From the NCBI GenBank assembly GCA_964059195.1, contig CAXKWD010000002.1, positions 53,222,923-53,286,922 of the forward strand: a stretch of DNA of 64,000 bases, written 5' to 3'. The stretch comes from Ectobius pallidus (lineage: Eukaryota; Arthropoda; Insecta; Blattodea; Ectobiidae). A model generated the notes under the pieces. It was not told where the DNA came from. It worked only from the letters and a program-made list of their open reading frames with translations, and did not search any database. Both the position numbers and the translations under genes were made by a program. Position 1 is the stretch's first letter, and each line of letters opens with the position of its first letter. Positions 32,901 through 44,945 of the stretch are shown here, piece by piece.

Positions 32901-34100
32901 ACAAGTTTAAAAAAATTATATATATAGCCTAGGCTATAACTCAACATCTAAATTTGTTATCTATAAATGGTACCCCATCGTCTTTATTTCTCCTTACTTA
33001 ACACTCTTTGTCAATTGATTCCTCTCAGAAATACATTTCCATGTTTCTAATTAGCTTCTACAACTCTTGGGTCTTGTGCTGAGTAGCGTATCATTTAAAG
33101 CTTAGATATATTTAAGTTATTTAATTATTTCTGGTTGCTTTGTATTCTTCCCACTAATTCTGAGTTTCTTCTGTACATTTAACTTATATCCAGATCCTAT
33201 CTTCCTTATTGTTTCTCCTACTTCAACAACCGAAAGCACAGTTACAGAATTAATTTCCTCCATTTCTTAGATCAGGTGTAGGCACTTACGGGGCATAGAA
33301 TGCTTTCATCTTGTGATGAAACTATGTACCTCATCTAATGGTTGTGGCACATGGCCGTTTATTGCGCGAATTGGCAATGGTTTGTTTTAATTTTAAAAGT
33401 TTTTGAAAAAAAAACGGCACTTAGTAGGATTTTTGGTTACACTATTGATTATAGAAAGTAATAAACACAATTATCAGGAAAAAAAACTAGTAGAAATCTG
33501 TATGATGTGTAGATAATTATTTGTGAATCCATGAATAAAATGACAAAACATTACCTAAAATCAATAAAAGCTGTACAAAAAATAATACAATAAAAATATT
33601 TTTGAGCAAGAACAATACAATTGATCAGTACCCATTGATTAGAAATTGTGCTTGGTTATTATAAGACACGCCAAAGTATGGTAAATTTTTATTAGAATAT
33701 TTATATAGTGCCTTTAATTAGTACCGTTACTAGTAATTACCTTGTATGTGTGTATTTATATATCATGTTCATATGAGTGTGTGCATGTATTTATAAATGT
33801 ATGCATATATTGGCCTATCGCCGGCTAAATTTCACTAAAAGAAAATCTGTGAGCTCATTCCTGGTCGAATTCTTTGTTTATGTCAATCTGAAATTTTCAA
33901 CATAGACTAAAGAGCGATAATGAACGTAGGCCTAAATCGGCAAACATTGATCCGTTTGGACGGAACTCACTATGAAGGGGTTTCCTGAGCCAGGAAACTC
34001 GAAACTCCCCATCTAATCGTGGAATGCACTCCAAAGCCGGATTTTTAGCGGTTTCGTTATAATCATTACTCGTTTTAAATACAATGCTTTAATTATTTTG
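32901..34100. other. Gene-free stretch
   Basis: AT-rich sequence with only short frames. One TAGGCCTA octamer is at 33927. Confidence 0.45.
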
Positions 34101-34116
34101 CTCTTAGTTTTTTAAA

Positions 34117-34151
34117 TAATTATTGTGGGCGAAGCCGCGAGCACCTGCTAG
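34117..34151 (+). mobile_element. Helitron-like 3' terminus (first of a pair)
   Basis: GTGGGCGAAGCCGCGAGCAC is followed by CTGCTAG|T. GC-rich sequence followed by CTAG before a T is the Helitron 3' pattern. The same ending recurs 480 bp downstream. The 5' end is not located. Confidence 0.4.
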
Positions 34152-34597
34152 TATACATTATAGCGACTTCATAGCATAGCATAACTTTCTATGTCCGGAA
34201 ACCATGGCATTAGCAACTAAAACGCTATCTACCCAAGGGGTAGATGATCCAGCTATCATAACTGTTTGCAACTTTTTCATTATTTCTAATTTTGTTTTAA
34301 TTGTATTGTTTTAGTTGTATAGTTTATATATTTGAGTATTACCTAGTTTTATGTGGCGAGCATTATTACACTGTACTTGGATAATTGTACATTTTTTAAA
34401 TTTTCAAACGATACATTTGCTGCAGAACATAAACCCCAAAATCTCGCTGCAGGAATTCCCTGATATAACATACAAATTACAATTACCTAATACTATTGTC
34501 AAAGCAATACTGAAATGATCATCCTTTTTCTGGTATCTTACAAAGCTAGATATACATTTCTCGCTGAAAATTACAAAAATAAATGTTCCTAGGAGCA

Positions 34598-34632
34598 CAA
34601 TTATCGTGGGCGAAGCCGCGGCCACCTGCTAG
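34598..34632 (+). mobile_element. Helitron-like 3' terminus (second copy)
   Basis: CGTGGGCGAAGCCGCGGCCA then CCTGCTAG|T, nearly identical to 34117-34151. The sequence between the two ends may be one full short element. No helicase or Rep frame is present. Confidence 0.4.
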
Positions 34633-34639
34633 TTTCATA

Positions 34640-35671
34640 ATATAATTCATTCCCACTTACTGTTAAAATAATTACAATTCTCACTGGTTCCTGCGTTACG
34701 TTAAAATCTTATTAAACTGACTATTCCATTCATACGCCGCGTGTTTGATACTGACCAATAACGTTTAGCAATTCCTCGGATATACACCAATCACAATAAT
34801 TTTTATTATAATATGCTTCCTACGGCCGCGAGGATGCACTTTTATATGACAAAACGTCAGCTTGTTACTGGACACTTAAGGCACTAATGTGCCGTGATTA
34901 ATACGTCACATGCTGTCAGTGAACAGAATGAAAACACATTTTATAGAACAAAACTTGTTTAGAAATTGAAATAATGTAAATGCGAATTGATTAAAAAGAC
35001 AAATTCTGTTCGATGTATGCCCGTTCGTGCACTTTTATAGCGTTCTGATGCTGAAAATTATTATTATTATTAGGCCTATTTACAAAATCCGTTACGTTTT
35101 ATTCATGGAATAGTATTAATAAATCCTACTCGAGATTATGAGTTTCATCAGGCAAATTTGCTCGAACTTCGTTCCCGCAAATATATCGATAAACTTGTAA
35201 TCACTTGTGGGATTACCTATGATAAGCATGAAACATTTATATTTGAGCAAAAGCAACAATAAAGAAGAATGCTTCACGTATTTAGTCAATAAGCGGTTTC
35301 CGCGAGATTGGCAGCATATTTATGCTGGAATGTTCTAAAGCGATGTGTAGAACCGTTTCAATTTGTATCGAAATGTAATAGCTACTTCACGCTTGAATTC
35401 ACAAATTTAATATTAAAATACAAGACACAGAGGAGAGCGGGCCGTTAAGCCACAGAATGTAACAACATGATTTACCGCTAAATATTCATGGATGCGTTCT
35501 GCGCGGCCGACCCATCAACCGCTACAAATGTGCTAAATATCTTTATTATGTTGCGACTGACTGACCACACAGTAACGGGGTACGAGCGTGGCCATACGGG
35601 GCACATAGAAACCCTAGCTTCGCCTTCACATTGTTTTCCGATTGTTCTGTTTTCTCACGTCTTTGTTAGCA
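34640..35671. other. Gene-free stretch with a GC-richer patch
   Basis: AT-rich up to 35400. 35440-35640 is richer in GC and CpG and has a short open frame from 35488, but without splice sites or family resemblance I do not call it a gene. Confidence 0.4.
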
Positions 35672-36455
35672 TCATGACTCATGCCTTACTCCCGCATTCG
35701 AGTTTCCAAGCTTATTTTGCCATTTCATTCTGTGAAGCAAACTCTGTCATTTATTTTCATTTATTCATATATATATATATATATATATTCATTTATACAG
35801 AATGAAATGAAATGGAAACTTGAATGCAGTTGTCTTAGCCCCACGCAAAGGTTGTTCGACATGCAATTTTCATGACTCATGCCTTATTCCCGCATTCAAG
35901 TCTCCAAGCTTATTTTGTCATTTCATTCTGTGAAGTAAACTCTGTCATTTCTTTTCTTTTATTATATATACATATATACAGAATGAAATGACATGAAATG
36001 AAATGGAAACTTGAATGCAGTTGTCTTAGCCCCACGCAAAGGTTGTTCGACATGCAATTTTCATGACTCATGCCTTGTTCCCGCATTCAAGTCTCCAAGC
36101 TTATTTTGTCATTTCATTCTGTGAAGTAAACTCTGTCATTTCTTTTCTTTTATATATATATATACGTATTTAACACTCTTACATGGAATTCGGGACCACA
36201 TTACAGGGAGACGGAGTTGTCTTTGCCTCACGCAAAGGTTGTTCGACATGCAATTTTCATGACTCATGCCTTATTCCCGCATTCAAGTCTCCAAGCTTAT
36301 TTTGACATTTCATTCTGTGAAGTAAACTCTGTCATTTCTTTTCTTTTATATATATATACACGTATTTCAGTCTTACATGGAATTCGGGACCACATTACAG
36401 GGAGACGCCGTTGTCTTAGCCTCATGCAAAGGTTGTACGCCATGCAAGACATAAG
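35672..36455. repeat. Four-copy tandem repeat, about 195-bp unit, with internal hairpin and TA core
   Basis: Units start at about 35673, 35871, 36062 and 36258 with CATGACTCATGCCTT. Each holds CATTTCATTCTGTGAAG, a (TA)n core and CACGCAAAGGTTG or CATGCAAAGGTTG. Units 1 and 2 carry an inverted partner of their own start (GGAAACTTGAATGC against GCATTCAAGT.TCC). In units 3 and 4 that arm is replaced by ATGGAATTCGGGACCACAT. Confidence 0.9.
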
Positions 36456-36589
36456 ATTCAGTTAGTATAAACGACGACTGCCTTCAGGAAAAAATGTTTC
36501 AAATAAACTATTTAACTCTTGAAAAAAGCAGTACGTGTACACAATTTAAACAAAACAGTTGACATAATTTTTTTTTAATAGAAAATCGC

Positions 36590-36832
36590 GAAAAATTATA
36601 TTTTTTTCATCAAAAATGGCAACAAAAGTAAAAGAATGTTGCCAATCTTCGTGTCACATATCCAGAAGATGTCAAACCATCGATAAAATTTTTAATTCGA
36701 TTTTTCGTTTTCTGTTCACACACAAACAGAGAAATACACAGTAATTGTTTAAAATGAAAACTATGTTTTTATTCAGTATATGTTTACGCTGAAAACTCGA
36801 ACACAATATAGTACTTCCTCTACCTATAGTAC
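36590..36832 (-). repeat. Dispersed repeat, inverted relative to 24838-25080
   Basis: Contains CTGTTCACACACAAACAGAGA and TAGTACTTCCTCTAC, the complements of blocks in the 24.8-kb copy, at the expected spacing. Confidence 0.65.
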
Positions 36833-37267
36833 CCACGATAAAGGTACGGTAAATCTCAGCCCTAGGTTAAAATTCGATAACAACATAAATAGAAAAACCT
36901 TCTATGCTGGGGCGAGCAGTTAATAAGACACTCCAATACATGAACTGTAGGCCTATTATCTTCAATTGGTTGTTCAATGATAATATTTCAACACACTATT
37001 ATAATTACACTTCTGGTTTTCTGTCCTCAAATTTGGACTTTCGATACCGGCCAAGTAATTGGAATTTAAGTGTTCGTAAATGCGACAAGTCCATGTCGCT
37101 ATTTGACATGCATGTAAATCGAAGTTAACTCTGATGGTAGTTTGAATTATCGATTTACATACTAAAATTACACAAGAACTGCAAAAATAATAGCTTATTC
37201 TTTAGATTAGCGATAGATTAGCATCAGATAGATTAGCTCCAAGTAAAATAGATATAAATCCACACAT

Positions 37268-37662
37268 GACTTACTTGCTCAATGGCAATAGACAATTCCT
37301 AAGTAAGCTCAAGAAATATTATCTATTTTATGGAACCTGAAGGTTCATTGCCGCTCTTACCTAAGCCCGCCATTCCACCCTATTATGTGGTAATTCCATC
37401 CAACCATCCCTCGCAAATCCTACTTCCCTTACATCTACCCTAATATTGTCATACCACCTACGTATTGGTCTTCCAAGTGATCTTTTCCCTTCGGGTTTCC
37501 CAATCAATACTTTTGATATATGTCTTTCCTTCCCCATGCGCGCAACATTTCCAGCCCATTACATTCTCCGTGATTTAAGGTTATGAAACTCGTCGCTACG
37601 CAGTTTTCTCCAGTCCCCATTTTCATCTCTGTTAGGCCCAAATATTTTCCTAAGCACATATT
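37268..37662 (-). pseudogene. C-terminal fragment of a third LINE type (RTE-like tail)
   Basis: The minus strand reads LRKIFGPNRDENGDWRK, a stop, then WAGNVARMGKERHISKVLIG, KPEGKRSLGRPIRRWYDNI and VDLREVGFARDGW, ending in a stop after WRA and the AMNLQVP remnant. This is the well-known C-terminal signature of an insect endonuclease/reverse-transcriptase LINE family (RTE/CR1 group). A stop codon (after SRRM) and loss of everything upstream make it a dead fragment. Its 3' UTR matches the 18.26-kb scrap. Confidence 0.85.
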
Positions 37663-38010
37663 AGAGGCCTAAATTAATACAATATACCTAAAAATGCTAA
37701 AAACCTTGCTATTTCAGCAAGTTATTTTCCCAAAATACATGTAACATTCTTATACGGAAGATCCTTGGTCTTTTACCCGGCAATATCCACTCCATTCCGT
37801 GCAGAATGCTGCAATTTGACTGTTGTAACGGAACTTATACGGGCGGTTCTTCACCAGATGCCATTGTAAGAACTGCGACAAATTGCTTAAGCATGAGCTT
37901 AACACAGCATTATATGCTAAAACAGAACAGGTATTTACAGCAGAGTGACTTACGAGTTAGATAACTCACTTTCATAGTCCTCTTATAGTTCCTTAAATAA
38001 CGAATGTAGC

Positions 38011-38110
38011 GGTCTCAGCGGTTGAAAAATCATCATGCTTGTCGCTATACGCAAGTGAGGGAAACACAACGTCCACGGGTTCAACCCAGGCTCTCGGCAA
38101 TCGGCGTTGG
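38011..38110 (+). tRNA. Worn tRNA-like sequence or SINE head
   Basis: A-box-like GTCTCAGCGGTTGAAAAAT and B-box ACGGGTTCAACCC are spaced about 60 bp apart. No closing acceptor stem is clear. Confidence 0.3.
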
Positions 38111-40576
38111 AATTTTCGGATCCCAATAGCAGAAACATGAGTTTTCTTGGAAGTGAAATACATTATCTGGTCCTGAATAATTTACTGATGACATGTTACG
38201 GAACACCGTAATAATTCTAGAAGAAATGCTAGTGGATAGCAGCATACCAATTTGGAGGGGGAAAAAAAACTCTTGGATAAAGTTTCTAACTAAAGGGTTT
38301 CAGACTTCTAGAAGCATTTCACTACGGAATATAATACAAGATAGGATAGACCTCATTGTGGAGCTGTTTGTGTTTTTACCTTCTGCTAGGAAAGCTCCTT
38401 TACAGTCATACAATGAAAATGTCTAAGTATTTGATTGTTACGATCGATGAGAGGATAGTATACAATATAAATATGTATTTACTTTATTAATTTAACTAGC
38501 ATTTCTTTACTATATCACTCCTGAACTTAAAATTGGACAGTATACGTACGTATAGGAACTTCAATAATTCGTATATATTTTAAAATTTTAATTTTTACAA
38601 ACTTTGATGTACATTTTGACACTTATGTTCATTTACATAAAGAAATAGGTTAAACTTTGTAAATACAATACTTTGACTGCAAATATAACGGTAGAGGGAC
38701 CCTTAATATTGTACATGAAAGTGCTGAATATTACATGGAATTATTCTAATAATACATATGGTATTCGACACTGCTTTTTCGTATTAAATTGTATTTATGG
38801 TGTTTTACCGCACTACTAAACATAAGGTGCTGAAGACTATTTTGTACTTTCAGTCACTTTCTCGAAATCTGACTAATAATATGCAATGTGTCTTTGCTCC
38901 AAGCTAAAATATATCTTGATCCTTTTTTTAAGTGACTTCCCTTATCCCCAGAGTGCCAACCAAGTAAGCCATACCTCCGGACTTACCGAAATCTGGTTTC
39001 AAGAAAAGTGTCCCTAACTTCCTGTTATTTAGCCCTTGTTTTGCATCCAGCTGGGAAGGTGTGTACCAAAAAAAATATTGTTCAGGGAATGATACCAATC
39101 CGATATTCGCCTACGAGGGAAACCCCTGTAGGATGCACTGGGTTTAGATTTAGGCTTTTTAAAGCAGCGCTATTCTAGCAAAAGTTTTGAAAGCCGGTAA
39201 AATGTCGCGTCGAGTCAAGAACTGTTCAGGCACCCATCTTTATATGATAAGAAAGGTAGTACATAAACTGAAACGTACCTCAAACATCAAGAAAGACGTA
39301 AGAACTGGGAAGAAAATACTATCAGGCCATGATAGGAACGTCGTGAAAGATCAGGCACTTGGCTAATGAAGAAATATATTATGTTCCAGAAGAAAAAAAG
39401 AATTTCAGCTTGAAGTCATCAGAGAATAATACAGGATTCATATCTTCCACATGTAGATGATATTATAGAATCAGAGCGCCAGTGCGTATGCAGTATCTGC
39501 AAATGTGAATAAAATTAATACTTCATGTTGATTAGATTAAGAAAGTCTCACATTGTTAACACGAAGCTCAGTGCATTAGGTGGCCCATCCTTTACGCAAC
39601 CGGCTGTACTGTACATATGTATTCAAAAGGCACTCGGAATTGAAACGTTCTTTCTTCATATAAATTGTGATGACATCTATATTAATTGAATACTCTTTTC
39701 TAGAAGGGGGCATTAGTGTTTTTCTTAAATCAGTATCCATTACTGGAAGTTGGCCCTGTTATAAATTGGACATTCACTACAGGTAGACTAGTTCCGGGTT
39801 TTGAGAAAGTAACTTCATTGATTTTATCACCAGTATTACTACTGGTACAGTAGCCTAACTTTATAGTTTGTGTTAAAGCAAGAATCTGAACGAGGGAAAC
39901 CTTTCTCTGTCAGGAGCTAGAACTAAAAGTTCTAAATCTAGGCACAATTTCAGACTGTGACTTCGATTGTTTAATTAAGAAGGCTACTGCGTTGGTGGTA
40001 ATAATACGTAAAATACGAAAACAACTGACAATCGAAGAGGATAAAAATTGTACATGGCAGGGAAAAATGGTCACCTTTTCAGCAGGAGGCATCAAAATCT
40101 TCGTGGGGAACGATCATTGGCATCCCGCCGATGTCGGTCATAAGAAAATGACCGTCCGGCATGCTTGTCCGAATCTATAATTACAAATCAGATTATTCCG
40201 AGACATTGTAAATGCATTTGGTACATTTATAAGTTCATAAAAATTTAAATTCAAGGGAAAAGTGAAAAGAAGTTTCAACTTCCACACGCAAGCGGATTTA
40301 ATTGCCGTAAAATGTCAAGAAATGTAGTCAAAACAGTTATCCCGCGTTCTGTAGATCATGGATTTTAAACAAGTGAACAATATATTATCCATTCTAAATG
40401 GGGACCCTTAAACTGGAACTTCTTCTCCTATGTTAGAGTTAATATAATTTTTGCTCCTTTAGAACACGCGCATGAAGAAAATAAAGAACTTCCAAAAACA
40501 TTCTTTTATCGCCATGTACGGAATAATAAGATATTATTTCTATGTCAAAATCCCTTTTTCTCAACAACGTCTACTA
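38111..40576. other. Gene-free stretch
   Basis: AT-rich sequence. A 62-codon frame at 39992-40180 (TWQGKMVTFSAGG, GNDHWHPADVGHKK) has some protein-like texture but no family, splice or promoter support. Confidence 0.4.
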
Positions 40577-40791
40577 CAGTGTGTCCCACGCAAGAGTTGG
40601 CCAATGACGCGGCTTCCTGCGGCGCGGCGGGCACAGCTCCAACTCCCGAGCGATCGGGTGAAATATCTACGCTAATAATGCCGCGATGAGTGTAACGATT
40701 CAGGTTCTCACATTTACAGTTAAAATTACAATGAAAATAAACACATACCTCATCACAAGAGATGTTGGAAATGTTCTCCTCTTGCATTTTA

Positions 40792-40890
40792 GGAAATTTT
40801 TAGGAAATTTTCTTTCACGCGCATAAGTTCAGCTTCCGAGATAAAGTTAATTTCTCTTGTGATATTGTCTTTAAGTTCTTCTAATGTATG
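40792..40890 (-). pseudogene. Transposase C-terminal fragment, left arm
   Basis: The minus strand reads HTLEELKDNITREINFISEA and then ELMRVKENFLK, as in C termini of Tc1/mariner-type (DDE_3) transposases. The frame then breaks before the C-terminal ARGEHFQHLL region, which survives only in another frame. The catalytic domain is absent. Confidence 0.7.
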
Positions 40891-40975
40891 GGAAATTGAC
40901 ATATACACTTTATTTTTCAAGTTTCCCCGTAAATAATATTCACATACTGTTAGAAAACTTAAAGACAATATCACA

Positions 40976-40988
40976 TAGGCCTATCACA
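40976..40988 (+). mobile_element. 13-bp insertion carrying TAGGCCTA with a 6-bp duplication
   Basis: The right arm reads AATATCACATAGGCC then TATCACAAG. The left arm (complement of 40851-40869) reads AATATCACAAG with no insertion. The extra 13 bp therefore equal ATAGGCC plus a second copy of TATCAC, i.e. a short core between direct 6-bp repeats. Coordinates can slide by a few bases because of the duplication. Confidence 0.75.
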
Positions 40989-41102
40989 AGAAAAATGAAC
41001 TCTGTCTCGGAAGCTGAACTTATCCGCGTGAAAGAAAATTTGCTAAAAAGGTGCCAGTATTGTGTGGATGCAAGAGGAGAACATTTCCAACATCTCTTGT
41101 GA
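40987..41102 (+). pseudogene. Transposase C-terminal fragment, right arm
   Basis: The plus strand reads SVSEAELIRVKENLLKRCQY then CVDARGEHFQHLL and stop, the typical end of insect Tc1/mariner-like transposases. The 13-bp insertion just upstream throws the preceding codons out of frame. No catalytic DDE/D residues are present in the element. Confidence 0.75.
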
Positions 41103-41404
41103 TGAGGTACGTGTTTATTTTCATTGTAATTTTAACTGTAAATGTGAGAACCTGAATCAAAACACCGATCGCGGCTTCATTAGCGTCGATATTTCACCCG
41201 ATCGCTCGGGAGTTGGAGCTGTTCCCGCCGCGCCGCACGAACCCGCGTCATTGGCCAACTCTTGCGTGGGACACACTGTACAATGAATAAGGCATCAGTG
41301 GACTCGATTTTTTAATTGACTTCTGGCATAGCATAGGTCCTACTCAGTTTACGTTAAAACACATTATTTGTTTTAAATGTTCATTATATAATAGTATTCT
41401 TATT

Positions 41405-41640
41405 ATTATTCTTGTGATGTAGGATGGCATCCTGTTTATTTCCCCTTTATTCCTCAGATGAGTCATTATTGTGTACTGTCTTTCCAACTCGTAGCAGGTC
41501 TTCCTCTTAATCTTTTTCCGTCGGGTCTGCTTTCTTGAGCCTTTTTTGCTAGGCGATTGTTTTCCATCCTATCAACGTGTTCTTTCCAAAATTTTCTTCT
41601 GTCATTGGTAAATTTAGTTATGTCCTGAAGTGAGTGCTTA
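41405..41640 (-). pseudogene. LINE C-terminal fragment (another RT family)
   Basis: The minus strand reads RRKFWKEHVDRMENNRLAKK then PDGKRLRGRPATSWKD before stops. This is the common C-terminal tail (W..H..RM..NR..KK....P.GKR..GRP...W) of insect LINE polymerases. It ends in multiple stop codons. Related in style to, but not the same as, 37268-37662. Confidence 0.75.
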
Positions 41641-44600
41641 TATAATAGTAATAGTTATTTATTATAAAAGACGATAAAATTATTTTTTATAGTGAATCGA
41701 CAGTTTAACGTCAAAACCAAGCAATTTTTTTCGTACGGACTCAGTATCATTGAGTGATTTGTCAAGGACGTAAAACAGAGTACACTCGGGAACTAACTGG
41801 TTCGAGTCCCGTGAAACTCAACCTCAGTGTAGGGTTTTGGGGTTTTCATGATTTATTCCTTTTGGCAGTGGCGAATGCCGGACTGCAATGTATTTACCCT
41901 TGTCTTACCAAGAGTAACTTATATTCAATAACAGAAATGTACCCGAATAAGCTAACTTTGTCAGGCTTTCTACAATGTTAACAAAGTAAAACAGAACTAA
42001 ATATAGTCAATCAGTATATAAGAACATAAGACAAAAAAAATTCTTGTACTGGAAACTTTACTTTCCTACCTGATATTGCTGTTACTAATTTCTGACCTCC
42101 ATTTTTTCACAGCCTTGTTTCTGGAAAGCAAAATACTTCCTTTCATGTAATTTCAAAATTTATTTAATCATACACTGTGTTAAAGATAAGTCAATGCATC
42201 GATACAATTGTCACTTGCATAATACTTCCTACATTATAATCAGGTTAAATGCGTTAATATAACAGAGCAGCCTAAATGTGAGTCTGTAGAAATGAACCTC
42301 TACTATTTAATTCTGTAAATACCTATAGTTATTCAGTGATTAGCAGAATGTTCGATTTGACATTTTCGTCCCATCATAAATTGTACACAAGCTGTACGAC
42401 TATTTCCTTTGATAAATGTGTTAAACGTAATCTTTTATATATTTTTTGGGCTTGACTGTTAAAGTCCTGAGAGCTGTTCTGTCATTTTTTAAATTTTCTG
42501 TATTATAAGAACCTCTGATCACATAGTAATCAGATTACTAAACTTATCTGCTATTGCGAGCGTTCCTACTTCTGCAGTATTTCTATTTATTAAAAATATT
42601 ACTTAAATAAGATTACCTACTTTACATAGGGATTTTTGTTCTTTTTCAAAAGTAATCTGACTGGTACGCCTTCAACAAAGAAGTTTACTAAACATTTGTT
42701 TGAGGTTGTGCATAGTAATGAAGACAAAGTGAAGTCTACGAGCATAAATATAAAAAAAAAAAAAATTAAGCAGTACAGAGTCTTACTTACGGAGAATTTG
42801 AGTATTTGACGCTCTAAATGCCTGTGTATAAAACACAGTATTTCCGTGTACGTAAATTTTGTTAGTTAAATTTAAAAAAATACTTTTGCAGCGCAATTTT
42901 ATTTACCTTGGTAAACTTATTAGCCAGGACGAGTCTATTATCGAAGTATTGCCATTTGAAGGGATGATAGCTTATTCGAACGTCAGTCTTCAAGGAAGGT
43001 ACATCTCTGGTGTGGTGATTACTAGACAGACTGGCCGGAGGGAAGTGATAGCTTGTCTCACTGAATTCACCTCCCACCTCTGAACGACCTTCTCCTGACT
43101 CGCGTTTCACCAGTATCAGGGATTTTTTTTTTGCTGTACCTGAAAGGCAGTAGGCCTATAACATGGTACCAGAATGAATTGAATAAATATCGGTGCGTTA
43201 TTTGTCAGTGATCACACAATAATCAACAGTCGGGAAGGACGGTCATTCTGCACTGAAATGAGTACCGGTATTAAGGGAAGAAGGTACTGTGACTATTTTG
43301 TTTCTTGACAGTATTATTTTACTTTTAGTAAGTAGGCCTATCGATATCAAATTTTTATATGGTGTTTTGGATAGTTACAAAATGATATTGCTTATTCGTT
43401 TCTGATATTGACTTTAGGCCTAAAAGTTTAAAAAAACATATACGAAAATGGAAGAAAAGATGTAGCCTAAAGAAAGGCAAGTTTATGTATCCTGATTTCT
43501 GAAACTATTTTAAACAGAAACTTAAAACTTTCTATGCAGCCTATAGCCTCCATAGGCCTAAACTTAACCAACTCCTGATAGCATAATAATTATGAACCTA
43601 TCTTCATTGGATCAGTTGAAAAAATATATAACACATGTATAAAAACCGTTACACACAAAAATAGTGAAATTTACAACACATAAATACCCCTAAATCTTAC
43701 AATAAGTATGGTATCAAAGTAAATCTGCTGCCAGTTCTTCATTACCATAATATGTTAAAGGTTATGCATACATGGATTTCATCTCTCCAGCTCTAATAGC
43801 TAATTCTGAGATGAGGGTACAAACGTGCATACAAATTTATTTACGGGATAGTTACGATTAAAAATTTAACAATTTTCTGACGGACATCAATGAATTAAAA
43901 AAAAATAAAAAAATAACCGCGTAAACATAAAGAGTCGCATGGGGCAACGCATAGGATAGGGCATTAAAGTGCACAGGGACTTTGTGAAAACACTGTAGGC
44001 TATTATTTAAGATGTTGTTTGATAATGTATTGTTGCGAAATGAAGTGAAAGTGTAATATGTTTTTATATCGACACAGAACAATAATAACTTATTCTATGA
44101 AACAATTCCGAATTAGTTTTTCCAAAGATTAGATATAGCTTATAAGCAGGCAGAAATTACCAGATTTGTCTGAAATTCCAAGATCCAGGAGGCCCTGTGC
44201 AATAATAACGGCGCGTGTTGTCGCATTAGTCACGCACGGCCTCTCGGATTCTCAACAATGCCAGGAAGCCCGCCACTGCCATCTTAATCGGTTAAGGCTG
44301 AACCGCGTGAATTATTGTTCATTATTCTCTGTAAGAGCGTCCTTCGCGTGCCTGACACGACCTCTGACCCCTTTAACAATGTAAACTATGCCACAGCTAA
44401 TACAATAAAGCTACCGTAACACCAGCAATATTAACCACGGAATTTTAAGTTATGGAAAGTAAAATCGCATGTGAACGTGCATCAGATTTAGCTTTCCCGT
44501 GAATAAATAATGTAATATTGAAAGGGTAATTATTGTAATTTATTCTTGTGTCGTACATTTATACACCCCTAATGTTATACCTGATGTATTTTATACAAAT

Positions 44601-44945
44601 CATCTATATTAACATTTATAGGCCAAGTTAATAACATGCGAGATTGCCTTACATGCCTTTCTTGCTGCGAGTGCCTTAATTTACGCAATCAAATGTACTA
44701 ACTACCATTGTTGAAATTGGGCCGGAGGGCCGAAAAGCAAAAATCTACTCTTCATCGCTCTGGCATAAACGCAGTGAAGAAAAAAGTACATAAAATCGGC
44801 GTATATTTTGGCAACACTTCTTAAATCAAGAGCCATTGTCCATTTATGGTCAACTTCTTTTCTTGCCGCGACATTTGCCGTAGTTTCAATGCGAAAGATT
44901 ACGTGACGAAGCAGATTATTGTCTCTATTGAACATTACATGAGAA
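41641..44945. other. Gene-poor stretch
   Basis: AT-rich, with a lone pol III B-box-like GGTTCGAGTCCC near 41799 and four TAGGCCTA octamers clustered between 43151 and 43560. A GC-richer patch (about 44180-44370) has no convincing exon. One low-confidence exon is listed separately. Confidence 0.4.
42892..43083 (+). CDS. Low-confidence terminal exon or transposon fragment
   Basis: After TACTTTTGCAG a frame of 63 codons runs to TGA: NFIYLGKLISQDESIIEVLP ... SLQGRYISGVVITRQTGRRE. YLGKLISQ recalls the palm-thumb region of LINE polymerases, but the rest does not. The polypyrimidine tract is poor. An overlapping minus-strand frame (42862-43110) also looks protein-like, so the strand is unresolved. 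Confidence 0.2.
   Translation, partial: RNFIYLGKLISQDESIIEVLPFEGMIAYSNVSLQGRYISGVVITRQTGRREVIACLTEFTSHL

Larger units (their letters stand above)
40577..41278. mobile_element. Palindromic Tc1/mariner derivative: two transposase 3' ends joined head to head
   Basis: A 702-bp element flanked by TA on both sides (40575-40576, 41279-41280). Its TIRs begin CAGTGTGTCCCACGCAAGAG. The arms (about 310 bp each) are inverted copies and include not only the TIR but also the last codons of a transposase gene, so the same peptide SEAEL.RVKEN can be read outward on both strands. The spacer is about 75 bp. TA duplication plus CAGTG ends identify the Tc1/mariner superfamily. The right arm carries a 13-bp insertion absent from the left arm (see 40976). 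Confidence 0.9.

Noticed and set aside
35488..35805. 105-codon open frame
   Set aside because: It runs into the tandem repeat and (TA)n core, and its C-terminal half is repeat-encoded (IYIYIYIF).
41780..41820. Perfect B-box GGTTCGAGTCCC
   Set aside because: No A-box at the right distance and no cloverleaf; at most a SINE scrap.
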